Shown in pieces: positions 19,133 to 30,057 of a DNA stretch of 64,000 nt. Below the pieces are notes generated by a model. That model was given only the letters and a program-made list of their open reading frames with translations. It was not told the DNA's origin and ran no database searches. This DNA is from Candidatus Thiothrix anitrata (GTDB taxonomy: Bacteria; Pseudomonadota; Gammaproteobacteria; Thiotrichales; Thiotrichaceae). The position numbers and the translations under genes are program-made. The first letter of the stretch is position 1. Each line of letters opens with the position of its first letter. The stretch is from positions 2,879,283-2,943,282 of the forward strand of contig NZ_CP072800.1 in assembly GCF_017901155.1 (NCBI RefSeq), read 5' to 3'.

Positions 19133-19561
19133 TTAACGCGATGTGCAGTAAAAATCCTCCCAACGTCGCTCGAACATCCCTCGCTTGAAATTATAGTGAA
19201 ACACATCATAACAACGCTCCGTAGCACCGAAACTCACCCCAGCCAGCACCGCAATCTCATTAAAACCATCACGATTATTGTCTTGAATACGGAAAAATAC
19301 GCTTTGAAAATCAGGGTACAACGCTGGATTAATACCCGTTAAACGTTGTCTAGTCCCGTTTTGCATTTGAACCATAACGACATCATCAACGACATAGACG
19401 GTAGTGCGTATTTGGTGTTTTGCATTAATCAGTAACGACGTAGCAACGACAGGAGTCGCCGTCGTCGAACTCAACGGGCTTTGTGGAACAACATCACGCT
19501 TAGCGGGATTACACGCGCTCAAAAAAGCGGCTACAATACCGAGTATTAATGGAATTTTCAT
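19133..19561 (-). CDS. Small lipoprotein of unknown function
   Basis: ATG 19561 gives a 142-residue product with a lipoprotein signal (MKIPLILGIVAAFLSAC, lipobox LSAC). The mature part is a compact domain with an EF-hand-like or integrin-like RIQDNNRDGFNEIAVLAG loop (Asp/Asn-rich, possibly Ca2+ binding) and three Cys near the end. The frame extends upstream but into the divergent gene's leader. It is divergent from the large lipoprotein gene at 19610, sharing a ~48-bp intergenic region; both encode lipoproteins and could be co-regulated. Function not recognised. Confidence 0.6.
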   Translation of the reverse strand: MKIPLILGIVAAFLSACNPAKRDVVPQSPLSSTTATPVVATSLLINAKHQIRTTVYVVDDVVMVQMQNGTRQRLTGINPALYPDFQSVFFRIQDNNRDGFNEIAVLAGVSFGATERCYDVFHYNFKRGMFERRWEDFYCTSR

Positions 19562-19609
19562 ACTAAATCCTTGTCTACTTTGGCACAGAATACAATTACG
19601 GAGTTGGCA

Positions 19610-21979
19610 GTGCACTATCTAGCAACAAACAGATCTTCTCAACACTGGCTAAACCGCGTGTTACTACAGAGTATGGCGATAACAGCTTTGGCTCTCGTTA
19701 CCGGCTGCGGAGGCGGCGGCGGCGGTGGTTCTTCTCCTGCACCTGACCCTACGCCTACGCCTACGACATTACAGGGTAACTTGGTCATTTCCGTTAACGG
19801 TGTAACACGTGCTGTCGGCAATGTCAGCTACAGCAGCACAGCAAGCGCAAATGCCGCTGGCATGGTGACTGCACAAGCAAACAATGTCACTGGCTTGGAT
19901 GGCAGTTTCACTTATAGCAGTGGGAGCACAGTGACATTCACGCTTGCCGGGCAAACTTTCACAGTAACCGGTGCTAGTACCGTTACCGCAGAAATACTGG
20001 CAGCAGCACAGGCTTCTTCTAGCTGTGAAACAGCGTGCCAAAATACCGTAGCCAATAATATTGAATTATTTTTATTGAATGCTGACGATGATCATGATGC
20101 AAGCAACGGCATAAATTTGAATGCCTCAATCACGCCACCAGCCATGCCACTTAATAGCGAAGCTTTTGCAACTAAGATAAACGAACAACGCACACTAGCA
20201 GGTCTAACGCCATTAGTAACATTTAAACCATCACTCGGCATCAATACCGAAGCACCACAAGCCGAACAAGACAGCATTATCCAAAGCGTACCGTTTGCTG
20301 ATTTGTTCCGTATTGCACGACCATTCAAGGAGCTATCTTGCGCATCTGTCACTTACGATACGAATGGGTGGCCGACATCCGCACCAAGTAGTAGCTGCGT
20401 GATTCGTACCACCTTATTATCAGGCGCGATTCTCACCAATCCAGCAGTGGCAACGGAAAATATTGGGCGAACCATTCCCGCTAGTCGTTTTAGCGAAGTC
20501 ATTCCTGAAGGACGTTACACCGTATTGTACGATGGCGAGGGCACCATTGTTTACGGCAACTACGCACAATTGGTATCGCGCTCACCCGGCAAAGACTTGA
20601 TTGATATTAAGTTCACCGGTACGGCGGTACGCTTAGAACGCATGGATTTGTCGATTACCGCTAATACTCTCAGCAATCCTATCAAGAATATTCGTATCGT
20701 GATGCCAGGGGGCATTTGTGAGGGCAATCCGTTTGTGCGGGTGGCAGATGCCAATGGTTGTCCAGCAGGTAAATATCAAGCGTTTGCAGATACTTTAGTC
20801 AACCGTAATGCTATCGTTTTTAACCCGGATTATCTGAACTTTATGAAAGATTTCCGCGTGGTGCGGATGATGAACCTCATGGAAGCCAGCCCGCGCAATC
20901 CCTGCACTGGTTCAGGTGATGCTTATAACACCTGCTTGTTGCAAGATTTCACTTGGGCGCAACGTGCAAAAATGACTGATTCAACTTGGGGTGGTTCTGC
21001 CAAAGATAATAATCCCCTGTTACAACGTTACGGGCGTGGTGCTCCACTGGAAGTGCAAGTGGCATTAGCAAACCAGTTAAAGACGCACCCTTGGTTCAAT
21101 ATTCCCCATAACGCCACCGATGATTACGTCACAGAGTTTGCGACTTATGTTCGCGATAACCTTGATCCTAGTTTAAAAGCGCATATTGAGTACACCAATG
21201 AAGCATGGAATTACATTTTCTGGGGTTCATTGTATGTGCGCAAGAAAGGCATGGATTTAGGTTTAGGGAATGCATTTACCAACAAAGAATACTGGGCGGG
21301 GGCATTGTATTACGCTCAACGTGCCACCGAAATCTTTAAAAACTGGGAAAACGTTTTCAATAATAACAGCCGATTAGTACGCATTCTGGGAACAGTACAA
21401 ACGGATATTTTTCTCACCCGCAATATGCTAAATCACGATGATACGAAAAATCATGTGGATGCGGTCGCCACCAATGCCTACTTTTATGCGTGTTTAAACC
21501 GCAGCAGCACTAGTTGCTCCAGCACCACTACTATTCCGAAAACCTTGGCGGAAGTGACCACTTTGGATGAAGTTTTTGCGGCAATTGACAACCCTAACGA
21601 CCCCAACGGCTTGCCAAAACTACAAACCAATCTAAGCGCACAAGCCACCGAAGTTGCACGCTTTGGTAAGGCGTTGCATGCCTACGAAGGCGGGCAACAT
21701 TTGACCGTTGATGGTAGTAGTGACGACACCCGCCGCGCTCTATTTGAAGCAGCAAATCGTGACCCACGCATGGGTGAACGCTACACCACGTTACTCAATG
21801 CATGGAAAGCAGCAGGTGGGCAACAATTTATGCTGTATACCCAACCACAATCCTTCCACAAGTGGGGCTTATTTGCGATGAAAGAAACCTTAGGGCAACC
21901 CCGCTCTTCCGCACCCAAATACGATGCCGCCATGAAGTTCCAAGAAACCCAAGGCAAATGCTGGTGGAACGGCTGTTAA
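19610..21979 (+). CDS. Large lipoprotein with glycosidase-like TIM-barrel motifs
   Basis: I choose GTG 19610 because GGAG (19600-19603) precedes it by six bases and it opens a lipoprotein signal ending ALVTGC, followed by a Gly run and a Pro/Thr linker. An Ig-like region fills about residues 55-220. The rest (about 225-789) is homologous to the protein encoded at 56335, with blocks PEGRYTVLYDGEG, IVFNPDYLNFMKDFRVVRMMN and a closing CWWNGC. The pair EYTNEAWN (Glu at 21200-21202, residue 531) and HAYEGGQHL (Glu at 21686-21688, residue 693) matches the acid/base 'NE' and nucleophile Glu layout of clan GH-A glycosidases. I know of no named family for it; outer-membrane polysaccharide hydrolase is inference. 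Confidence 0.65.
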   Translation: MHYLATNRSSQHWLNRVLLQSMAITALALVTGCGGGGGGGSSPAPDPTPTPTTLQGNLVISVNGVTRAVGNVSYSSTASANAAGMVTAQANNVTGLDGSFTYSSGSTVTFTLAGQTFTVTGASTVTAEILAAAQASSSCETACQNTVANNIELFLLNADDDHDASNGINLNASITPPAMPLNSEAFATKINEQRTLAGLTPLVTFKPSLGINTEAPQAEQDSIIQSVPFADLFRIARPFKELSCASVTYDTNGWPTSAPSSSCVIRTTLLSGAILTNPAVATENIGRTIPASRFSEVIPEGRYTVLYDGEGTIVYGNYAQLVSRSPGKDLIDIKFTGTAVRLERMDLSITANTLSNPIKNIRIVMPGGICEGNPFVRVADANGCPAGKYQAFADTLVNRNAIVFNPDYLNFMKDFRVVRMMNLMEASPRNPCTGSGDAYNTCLLQDFTWAQRAKMTDSTWGGSAKDNNPLLQRYGRGAPLEVQVALANQLKTHPWFNIPHNATDDYVTEFATYVRDNLDPSLKAHIEYTNEAWNYIFWGSLYVRKKGMDLGLGNAFTNKEYWAGALYYAQRATEIFKNWENVFNNNSRLVRILGTVQTDIFLTRNMLNHDDTKNHVDAVATNAYFYACLNRSSTSCSSTTTIPKTLAEVTTLDEVFAAIDNPNDPNGLPKLQTNLSAQATEVARFGKALHAYEGGQHLTVDGSSDDTRRALFEAANRDPRMGERYTTLLNAWKAAGGQQFMLYTQPQSFHKWGLFAMKETLGQPRSSAPKYDAAMKFQETQGKCWWNGC

Positions 21980-21997
21980 GCGCGGTTTAATTACCCT

Positions 21998-22028
21998 TGC
22001 CGCTACCTTCCGACAAAAGGTAGCGGCA
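21998..22028 (+). terminator. Hairpin terminator after the large lipoprotein gene
   Basis: A 12-bp perfect stem (TGCCGCTACCTT / AAGGTAGCGGCA) with a 7-base loop starts 18 bases past the stop codon. A T run (CCTTTTTG) follows about ten bases later, so it is a likely but imperfect rho-independent terminator. Confidence 0.6.
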
Positions 22029-22118
22029 GTGATGAACCTTTTTGTGGTAATATTTTTTAAGCATATTACGTATAAAAAAATTATAGAACACAAGGTTCAG
22101 CGAGATAGGGGATGACCC

Positions 22119-23261
22119 ATGCAGGTTATTTTAACGTTCTTTACGCCAGCAACAGGTTGGCATAAACCATTACCGAATATGGACTCACCGCAAACCTTGG
22201 TATTGGTGTTTGGTGAACCCGACCATCACAGCGTTGCGAGTGCTTTTAAAGACCTTCAGGCACAATATCCCACCTCCGTCATCGCCGGTTGTGCGTCGAT
22301 GGCAAGTGTATTCGGCGAAAAGCTACTGCAAAAAGGACTCGCCGTTGCTGTGATCCGGTTTCATTATGCACGATTGGTTTTGGCGGAAACACCGCTTACC
22401 TCACCGGCAAACTCGCATCAAGCGGGTGAATATCTGGGCTTGAAACTGCAAGCTCCCGACTTGAAAGGTATTCTGTTATTAACCGATGGTCTTAATACAC
22501 AAGGTACGGAATTGATTCGCGGCTTGGCAACCCAGGTGAATCCACAAACTGTTGCCATTGTTGGCGGGCTAGCCAGCGACCGCATGGCATTTCAGGCAAC
22601 ATGGGTATTACATAATGGCGTACCTTGCTCTGGGCGTGCTTGTGGTATTGGTTTTTACGGTGAAAAAGTCGTGTTTGCCAGTCAGTCACGCGATGGTTTC
22701 CGTCCGTTTGGCCCCGAACGACGCATTACACGTGCGGATAACCGCACCCTTTACGAACTGGATCACCGCCCTGCCCTGCAAGTTTACAAAGAGTATTTAG
22801 GTGACCATGCACAACATTTACCGCAAAGTGCCTTGAATTTCCCACTGGCAATCTGGAACAGTGACAAACAACACTACGCTGTGCGTGTGCCTGTAGCTGT
22901 CGATGAAACCGAACAAAGCTTAAGCTTCATCGCTGATATTCCCACTGGTTATCAAACTCAATTCATGTACGGCAGCGCGGATTATCTGACGGATGGCGCG
23001 GAAGATGCGGCAAAAACCTTAGTGGCCAATGTACCTGCAAATACCCCAGTATTGGCCTTTATCATCAGCTGTGCCGCACGGCAACTCATTATGGACGAAG
23101 ACACCTTCCAAGAATTAGAAGCTGTGCAGGAACGCTTACCCCATGACAGCCAACAATTCGGCTTTTATGGCTTTGGTGAGCTTGCCCCCACCGAATACGG
23201 CGGTGGTTGTAGCCATCACAACGCCACCATGACACTTTCGCTATTGTATGAACGCCCATGA
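22119..23261 (+). CDS. FIST-domain sensory protein
   Basis: 380 soluble residues covering a FIST_N domain (about 25-215, with AGCASMASVFGEKLLQKGLAVAVIRF and IVGGLASDRMAFQATWVLHNG) and a FIST_C domain (about 220-365, with ALQVYKEYLG, PLAIW and FGFYGFGELAP). FIST domains are sensor modules thought to bind small ligands such as amino acids; no enzyme is known. The ATG follows AGGGG by seven bases. Its stop overlaps the start of a hybrid histidine kinase by four bases (ATGA), so the FIST protein is most probably the separate input partner of that kinase. Confidence 0.88.
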   Translation: MQVILTFFTPATGWHKPLPNMDSPQTLVLVFGEPDHHSVASAFKDLQAQYPTSVIAGCASMASVFGEKLLQKGLAVAVIRFHYARLVLAETPLTSPANSHQAGEYLGLKLQAPDLKGILLLTDGLNTQGTELIRGLATQVNPQTVAIVGGLASDRMAFQATWVLHNGVPCSGRACGIGFYGEKVVFASQSRDGFRPFGPERRITRADNRTLYELDHRPALQVYKEYLGDHAQHLPQSALNFPLAIWNSDKQHYAVRVPVAVDETEQSLSFIADIPTGYQTQFMYGSADYLTDGAEDAAKTLVANVPANTPVLAFIISCAARQLIMDEDTFQELEAVQERLPHDSQQFGFYGFGELAPTEYGGGCSHHNATMTLSLLYERP

Positions 23262-25135
23262 ATAACTTACAAAAACGCCTTGCAAAGCAGCTCAAACGCA
23301 GCGGCCTCAGTTCAACAGGTCTCCCGGAAGACTTAGCGAAATGGCAGGATTTCTTGCATTTAGTCGATCGCTCTTACACTGACACCTCGAATGCACAATA
23401 TTTACTGGAACGTTCGTTGGAAGTGTCTTCCCAAGAAATGCGCAAGCTCTACGAAGATGTCAAAACGGAAACCGAACAGCGCATTGATGCTCTACATAAA
23501 TCTGAACAAAAAACCCGTTTCATGGCAAACATGAGCCATGAATTACGCACTCCGATTCACGGCATCCTCGGCTCACTCGAAATTGTCAAAGGCACGTCGC
23601 TAGACGAAAAGCAGCAGTTATTTATCGACACTGCCTACGCCTCGTGCGAAATCATGCTCGACATTATTAACAATATTCTGGACTTTTCTAAACTTAAAGC
23701 GGGTGGCATCGAGCTTGAAATTGTTGAGTTTTCCCCACGTGAACTGGTTGAAGGTATCAGTGATATTATGTCAACCATGGCACAGGAAAAAAACCTGCTG
23801 GTACGTTGCGAAATTGCAGATACGCTGCCAGAAAGGGTAAAAGGTGACCCCGCACGCTTGCGACAAATGCTGATGAATCTGATTGGTAATGCGATTAAAT
23901 TCACCGAGCATGGTGAGGTTTATACCGGACTAAGCTGGCGTGAAAGCAAAAACGGTCACATTACACTGCGCTTTGAAGTACGCGATACTGGCATTGGTAT
24001 TCCTCTCGCCATGCATAAAAGCGTGTTTGAATCCTTTATCCAAGTTGATGCCTCCATCAACCGGCGTTACGGCGGCACAGGCTTAGGGCTAACCATTGTG
24101 CGTGAATTCGCCGAAATGATGGGCGGCACTATTGGTTTGGAAAGCATCCCAGATCAAGGCAGCCACTTTTGGTTTGAAATTCCCGCACAAGTCGTTGATG
24201 CAAGCACCATGCACAAAACCGGGCATTTAACCGGACGCAAAGTACTGGTCGTGGATGATACGGAAACCAACCGCCTGATTCTGGAAAATTATTTACAAGC
24301 ATGGCAAGCCGAAACCGTCTTGGTCAGCAGTGGCGAAGAAGCCCTCATCACTTTAGAAGCCCCCGAACATCAACAACACCCGTTCGATCTACTATTACTC
24401 GATTGGTTCATGCCACGTATGGATGGTATCGCTCTCGCCAGAGCTATCCGTGCCAACCCACTGCACAATCACACCCCGATTGTCATGCTAACCTCTTACG
24501 GCCTTGCCCAAGAAAAACAACAACAAATAGGCATTCAAACCGCGCTCACCAAACCGATACGTTCGATTACCCTACGTGATGCCTTAAACGATACGCTGCA
24601 ACGTTATGGCAATCCCGCACCTATCACTCCACCAAATTCTCCTCCCAACGATACCGGTCAAAATAACACAGCATCGGAATCCACAACGCCAGCGAGTCAC
24701 TCACCGGTGACCCATTTTGCAGACGAGCAACAACGCCCCAGAAACATTCTACTGGCAGAGGACAACCCGGTTAACGCCCTGATTGCGATTACCATGCTGG
24801 AACAAGCCGATGTCCATGTCGATCACGTCGTCACTGGAAAACTAGCACTCAAAGCCATCCGCACCCGCGCTTACGACTTGGTGTTGATGGACATTAATAT
24901 GCCGGAAATGGACGGCTACACCGCCACCCGCTACATCCGCAAATGGGAAAGAGAAGGTATCCTCAAAAAGCGCACCCCAGTGATTGCGATGACCGCCAAT
25001 GCCCTCAAAGGTGACCGGGAAAAAAGCTTGAGCGTGGGCATGGACGATTACCTCGCCAAGCCCGTCAAACAAGAAGAATTGCTAAAATTGGTAAGCAAGT
25101 GGCTTAACCCACAAACAACCGCGTGCGCTGCGTAA
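23258..25135 (+). CDS. Soluble hybrid histidine kinase with two receiver domains
   Basis: No membrane segment. A helical N-terminus (about 1-90) leads to HisKA with the phospho-acceptor MSHELRTP (about residue 93), then HATPase_c with N box NLIGNAIKF, DTGIGIP and GGTGLGLTIV. Receiver 1 (about 330-450) has VVDDTETN and phospho-Asp in LLLLDWFMPRMDG; a disordered linker follows; receiver 2 (about 505-620) has AEDNPVN, LVLMDINMPEMDG, MTANA and the conserved Lys in AKPVK. Both receivers keep the Asp and Lys. No Hpt domain or separate response regulator lies nearby, so the output partner is unknown. It is translationally coupled to the FIST gene, which presumably supplies the signal. Confidence 0.93.
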   Translation: MNNLQKRLAKQLKRSGLSSTGLPEDLAKWQDFLHLVDRSYTDTSNAQYLLERSLEVSSQEMRKLYEDVKTETEQRIDALHKSEQKTRFMANMSHELRTPIHGILGSLEIVKGTSLDEKQQLFIDTAYASCEIMLDIINNILDFSKLKAGGIELEIVEFSPRELVEGISDIMSTMAQEKNLLVRCEIADTLPERVKGDPARLRQMLMNLIGNAIKFTEHGEVYTGLSWRESKNGHITLRFEVRDTGIGIPLAMHKSVFESFIQVDASINRRYGGTGLGLTIVREFAEMMGGTIGLESIPDQGSHFWFEIPAQVVDASTMHKTGHLTGRKVLVVDDTETNRLILENYLQAWQAETVLVSSGEEALITLEAPEHQQHPFDLLLLDWFMPRMDGIALARAIRANPLHNHTPIVMLTSYGLAQEKQQQIGIQTALTKPIRSITLRDALNDTLQRYGNPAPITPPNSPPNDTGQNNTASESTTPASHSPVTHFADEQQRPRNILLAEDNPVNALIAITMLEQADVHVDHVVTGKLALKAIRTRAYDLVLMDINMPEMDGYTATRYIRKWEREGILKKRTPVIAMTANALKGDREKSLSVGMDDYLAKPVKQEELLKLVSKWLNPQTTACAA

Positions 25136-25137
25136 AG

Positions 25138-25917
25138 TTACGCACCGGCTTCCCACGCCTCCTCAAATGCCAGTAAATGCGCTTTAGCCGACTGCCGCAA
25201 ATGGTGACGCACTAAAGCACATTCGCTATCGTATTTTTCGTGGGAAATATGCCCGCGCATTAACTGAAACCGCAAATAAACCAACCAAGTGTTCAGCACA
25301 TCGGTTTCACAATAATTGCGAATCTCCGCCAACTGCCCCGCCTGATAAGCATCCCACACTTTCGCGCCACTCATTCCCATCTTGCCGGGGAAACCAAATA
25401 ACGTTGCTAGTTCATCCAGAGGCGCATTTGCCCGACCGCTGTATAACGCCAACAAATCCATCAAATCCGTGTGGCGTGTGTGATAACGACTGATATAATT
25501 ATTCCACTTAAAACTGCTATCGTCTTCGCCCATATCCCAATAACGCGGCGCAGTGATTTTATGTTTCATCGCACGATAATGAATCACCGGCAAATCAAAA
25601 CCACTACCATTCCAAGACACCAAAGTCGGGGTGTAACGATCAATACCATCAAAAAAGCGTTGCAGAATCTCTTTTTCATCCGTGCTTTCATCACCCAACG
25701 TCCACACCTTAAACTCATCGCCTCGCCCGCGAAATGTCACTGAAATCGCCACAATACGCTGCAAATGATGCGCCAGAAACTCCGTACCATTTTTCTGAAA
25801 ACGCAGGTGAAACATTGCCTTAGCCACGCCATCCGCATCCAAATCACCGAGATCGTACAACTTACGTCCACCTTCAATGTCGGGAATGGTTTCGATGTCA
25901 AAGACTAGGGTATTCAC
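25138..25917 (-). CDS. DnaQ-like (DEDD) 3'-5' exonuclease
   Basis: 259 residues beginning VFDIETIPD, the ExoI motif with the first metal-binding Asp/Glu; ExoII is LVSWNGSGFDLPV and ExoIII has NYCETDVLNTWLVYLRF with a final Asp. This matches the PolB-type exonuclease family (DNA_pol_B_exo2) often called 'predicted 3'-5' exonuclease related to polysaccharide synthesis' because of old neighbourhood labels. Start is GTG 25917, with AAGGA about eight bases before it. It stands alone: tail-to-tail with the kinase gene (two bases apart) and divergent from parE. Confidence 0.9.
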   Translation of the reverse strand: MNTLVFDIETIPDIEGGRKLYDLGDLDADGVAKAMFHLRFQKNGTEFLAHHLQRIVAISVTFRGRGDEFKVWTLGDESTDEKEILQRFFDGIDRYTPTLVSWNGSGFDLPVIHYRAMKHKITAPRYWDMGEDDSSFKWNNYISRYHTRHTDLMDLLALYSGRANAPLDELATLFGFPGKMGMSGAKVWDAYQAGQLAEIRNYCETDVLNTWLVYLRFQLMRGHISHEKYDSECALVRHHLRQSAKAHLLAFEEAWEAGA

Positions 25918-26069
25918 GTTTTGTATCCTTTTTTACTGTGCCATAATTGCGTGCCACTTTAACCCTAAAGGGCGTTGAGGAAAAGCCACTATCAAGACTT
26001 TGGAAAAGCGTAGTGTTAACATCGCCCGTACCCTATAAAATCGGCGTTTAATGTCGCGCTAAAACTTAA

Positions 26070-28483
<2,414 letters not shown>

Positions 28484-28504
28484 GCGGAGAAACCGTATAA
28501 GGTC

Positions 28505-28526
28505 GGTCGGCTCATACGAGCCGACC
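28505..28526 (+). terminator. Hairpin downstream of parE-MEKHLA
   Basis: A 9-bp perfect stem GGTCGGCTC / GAGCCGACC closes a 4-base ATAC loop 21 bases after the MEKHLA stop codon. There is no T run, so it is either a weak terminator, an mRNA-end stabiliser, or a protein-binding palindrome. Confidence 0.4.
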
Positions 28527-28581
28527 ATCCACAGCCAGCGGGTTAGTGTGAGGGAGTCAGCACTGACTGTAGAAAAAGGTG

Positions 28582-28732
28582 GGTTTACGCTCAAGCGAAC
28601 CCTTAAACCCGACTCTAGCAAGAAAAGTGTAAAGAGCGGTTTACACTCACCAATTTTTTTCATAATTTTTATCAAGAAATCATGTCACTCCCCCTCAGGC
28701 ACAGCAGAAGATCACTGTAATGTGGTGTAAAC
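28582..28732. promoter_or_regulatory. Cluster of repeated GGTTTACrCTC motifs upstream of the LuxR-type gene
   Basis: The motif occurs as GGTTTACGCTC (28582-28592), as the perfect inverted pair AGTGTAAA-6-TTTACACT (28626-28647, the right half extending to GGTTTACACTC), and as GTGTAAAC (28725-28732) close to the start codon of the LuxR-type gene. Four half-sites in 150 bases, one pair forming a 22-bp dyad about the size of a lux box, indicate a dimeric regulator's operator. The remaining part of this ~285-bp gap holds the hairpin at 28505 and a T-rich stretch near 28650. Confidence 0.5.
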
Positions 28733-28768
28733 TTCGTTACCGTGAGATTCGGAGGGAGAGCATACAGC

Positions 28769-29533
28769 GTGTCAGACAACTACCTACTAGGCGACTTAGT
28801 TGCTGACTTGTATGCGTGCGCATCGCTGAATGAGCGTTTCAAGATGTATGAAAAGTGCATTCAAAAGCTCGATTTTGAAGCAGCATCCTATACGTTTATT
28901 CCCAAAATCGTTACCGAAACCCAGTTAAACACGCCGCCGGTTTTCGTGCGTTCGGCATTGTTTCCCGAAAGTTTTATCGAGCAGTATGTCACGGATAGAT
29001 TCGATAAAAATGATTTCACCATACGCGCCATCCAAAATAACGTCCTGTGTCCTATGGACTGGCAGGACTGTTTTCAATCAGACTCACTGACTGATGCAGA
29101 AAAAAACGTCTTATTTTTAGCCAAGCAGGAACACAACATCCAAAACGGCATCTCCCTCCCAATGATGAATGACAGCGTAGGGATAGCAGGCTTCAGCATC
29201 GTTAGCTCCATGCAGGATGTTGACTTCACAAGGGTAAAACAACAAAACCTCAACACCTTACAGCTTTGCACCAAAGCTTTCCATGATATTGTTTTTTCTA
29301 GGGTTTATGCATACCACGAATTTATACCATCAGTACTTTTAGACCTGAGCGATAAAGAAAAAATCGTGTTGGAATACATTTCAAAAGGTAAAACGATGGA
29401 AGAACTCGGCAAATCCAATGCGCCGGTTTCAAAGCGTTATGGGGAAAAGATTTTGCTCGAACTGCGCCAAAAGTTCGGTGACATATCAACACACGAACTC
29501 ATCCATCACATCAGTCAGCTCAAGCTCATTTGA
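28769..29533 (+). CDS. LuxR-type regulator with autoinducer-binding-like domain (solo)
   Basis: About 254 residues. Residues ~5-165 match the autoinducer-binding fold: the Trp of PMDWQD and Gly of QNGISLPM are conserved, but the usual D-P pair after the Y-x-x-x motif is replaced (DKNDFTIRAI), so a non-AHL ligand is likely. The C-terminal LSDKEKIVLEYISKGKTMEELGK ... is a diverged LuxR HTH with Lys-rich recognition segment. GTG 28769 has GGAGAG eight bases upstream; an alternative GTG at 28742 lies before the Shine-Dalgarno sequence. No luxI-type synthase is in the window. Repeated dyad motifs lie directly upstream, suggesting autoregulation. Confidence 0.75.
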   Translation: MSDNYLLGDLVADLYACASLNERFKMYEKCIQKLDFEAASYTFIPKIVTETQLNTPPVFVRSALFPESFIEQYVTDRFDKNDFTIRAIQNNVLCPMDWQDCFQSDSLTDAEKNVLFLAKQEHNIQNGISLPMMNDSVGIAGFSIVSSMQDVDFTRVKQQNLNTLQLCTKAFHDIVFSRVYAYHEFIPSVLLDLSDKEKIVLEYISKGKTMEELGKSNAPVSKRYGEKILLELRQKFGDISTHELIHHISQLKLI

Positions 29534-29663
29534 TTGAAAATCATCATAAGAAACTGATTAATAAATAAAAAGTTAACAAGAGTATATTCCTACCTTTCGC
29601 CTGCAATCTACCTCATCCACAATACCCGCCGGGAGAGTGGTTAAGTGAGGAGCACCCAGCATT

Positions 29664-29930
29664 ATGTCTGCATTAGATCTGGCGCATCATCTGCGCGAAC
29701 AATTGGCTGTATTAGGAATGACCGTAACGGAAGCGTCCGCACGCTCCGGCATTTCACGTCAAACATGGCACAGGCTGTTACAAGCTGACATCGACGAAGC
29801 TAGGCTGTCTACCTTAGTCAAAGTTGCTAATGTGTTAGAGACACATGTCATCACCTTATTGACAATCTATTTTCAAAGAAAACCTATTGAGCAGTACGCT
29901 ACTCAGCAAGGGTATCTTCATCTGCACTAA
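29664..29930 (+). CDS. Small HTH (XRE-like) DNA-binding protein
   Basis: 88 residues with a single helix-turn-helix of the XRE/Cro type: LREQLAVLGMTVTEASARSGISRQTWHRLLQADIDEARLSTLVKVANVLE. The recognition helix is SRQTWHRLL. Translation starts at ATG 29664 behind GAGGAG. The C-terminal ~25 residues (FQRKPIEQYATQQGYLHLH) are not part of the fold. No toxin-like partner is adjacent, and the flanking genes (LuxR-type regulator, metG) are unrelated by function. Confidence 0.75.
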   Translation: MSALDLAHHLREQLAVLGMTVTEASARSGISRQTWHRLLQADIDEARLSTLVKVANVLETHVITLLTIYFQRKPIEQYATQQGYLHLH

Positions 29931-30057
29931 TGCCTTGGCAAGGCACACCACCCATTTCACTAGGCATTGGAGGTGCGGTTAACCGCTATTGAAAGTAGCG
30001 AAACCGCCTGCAACCTGCTACCCTTTCCGGCTCATTAAGGAATGCCTAGATACCGCC

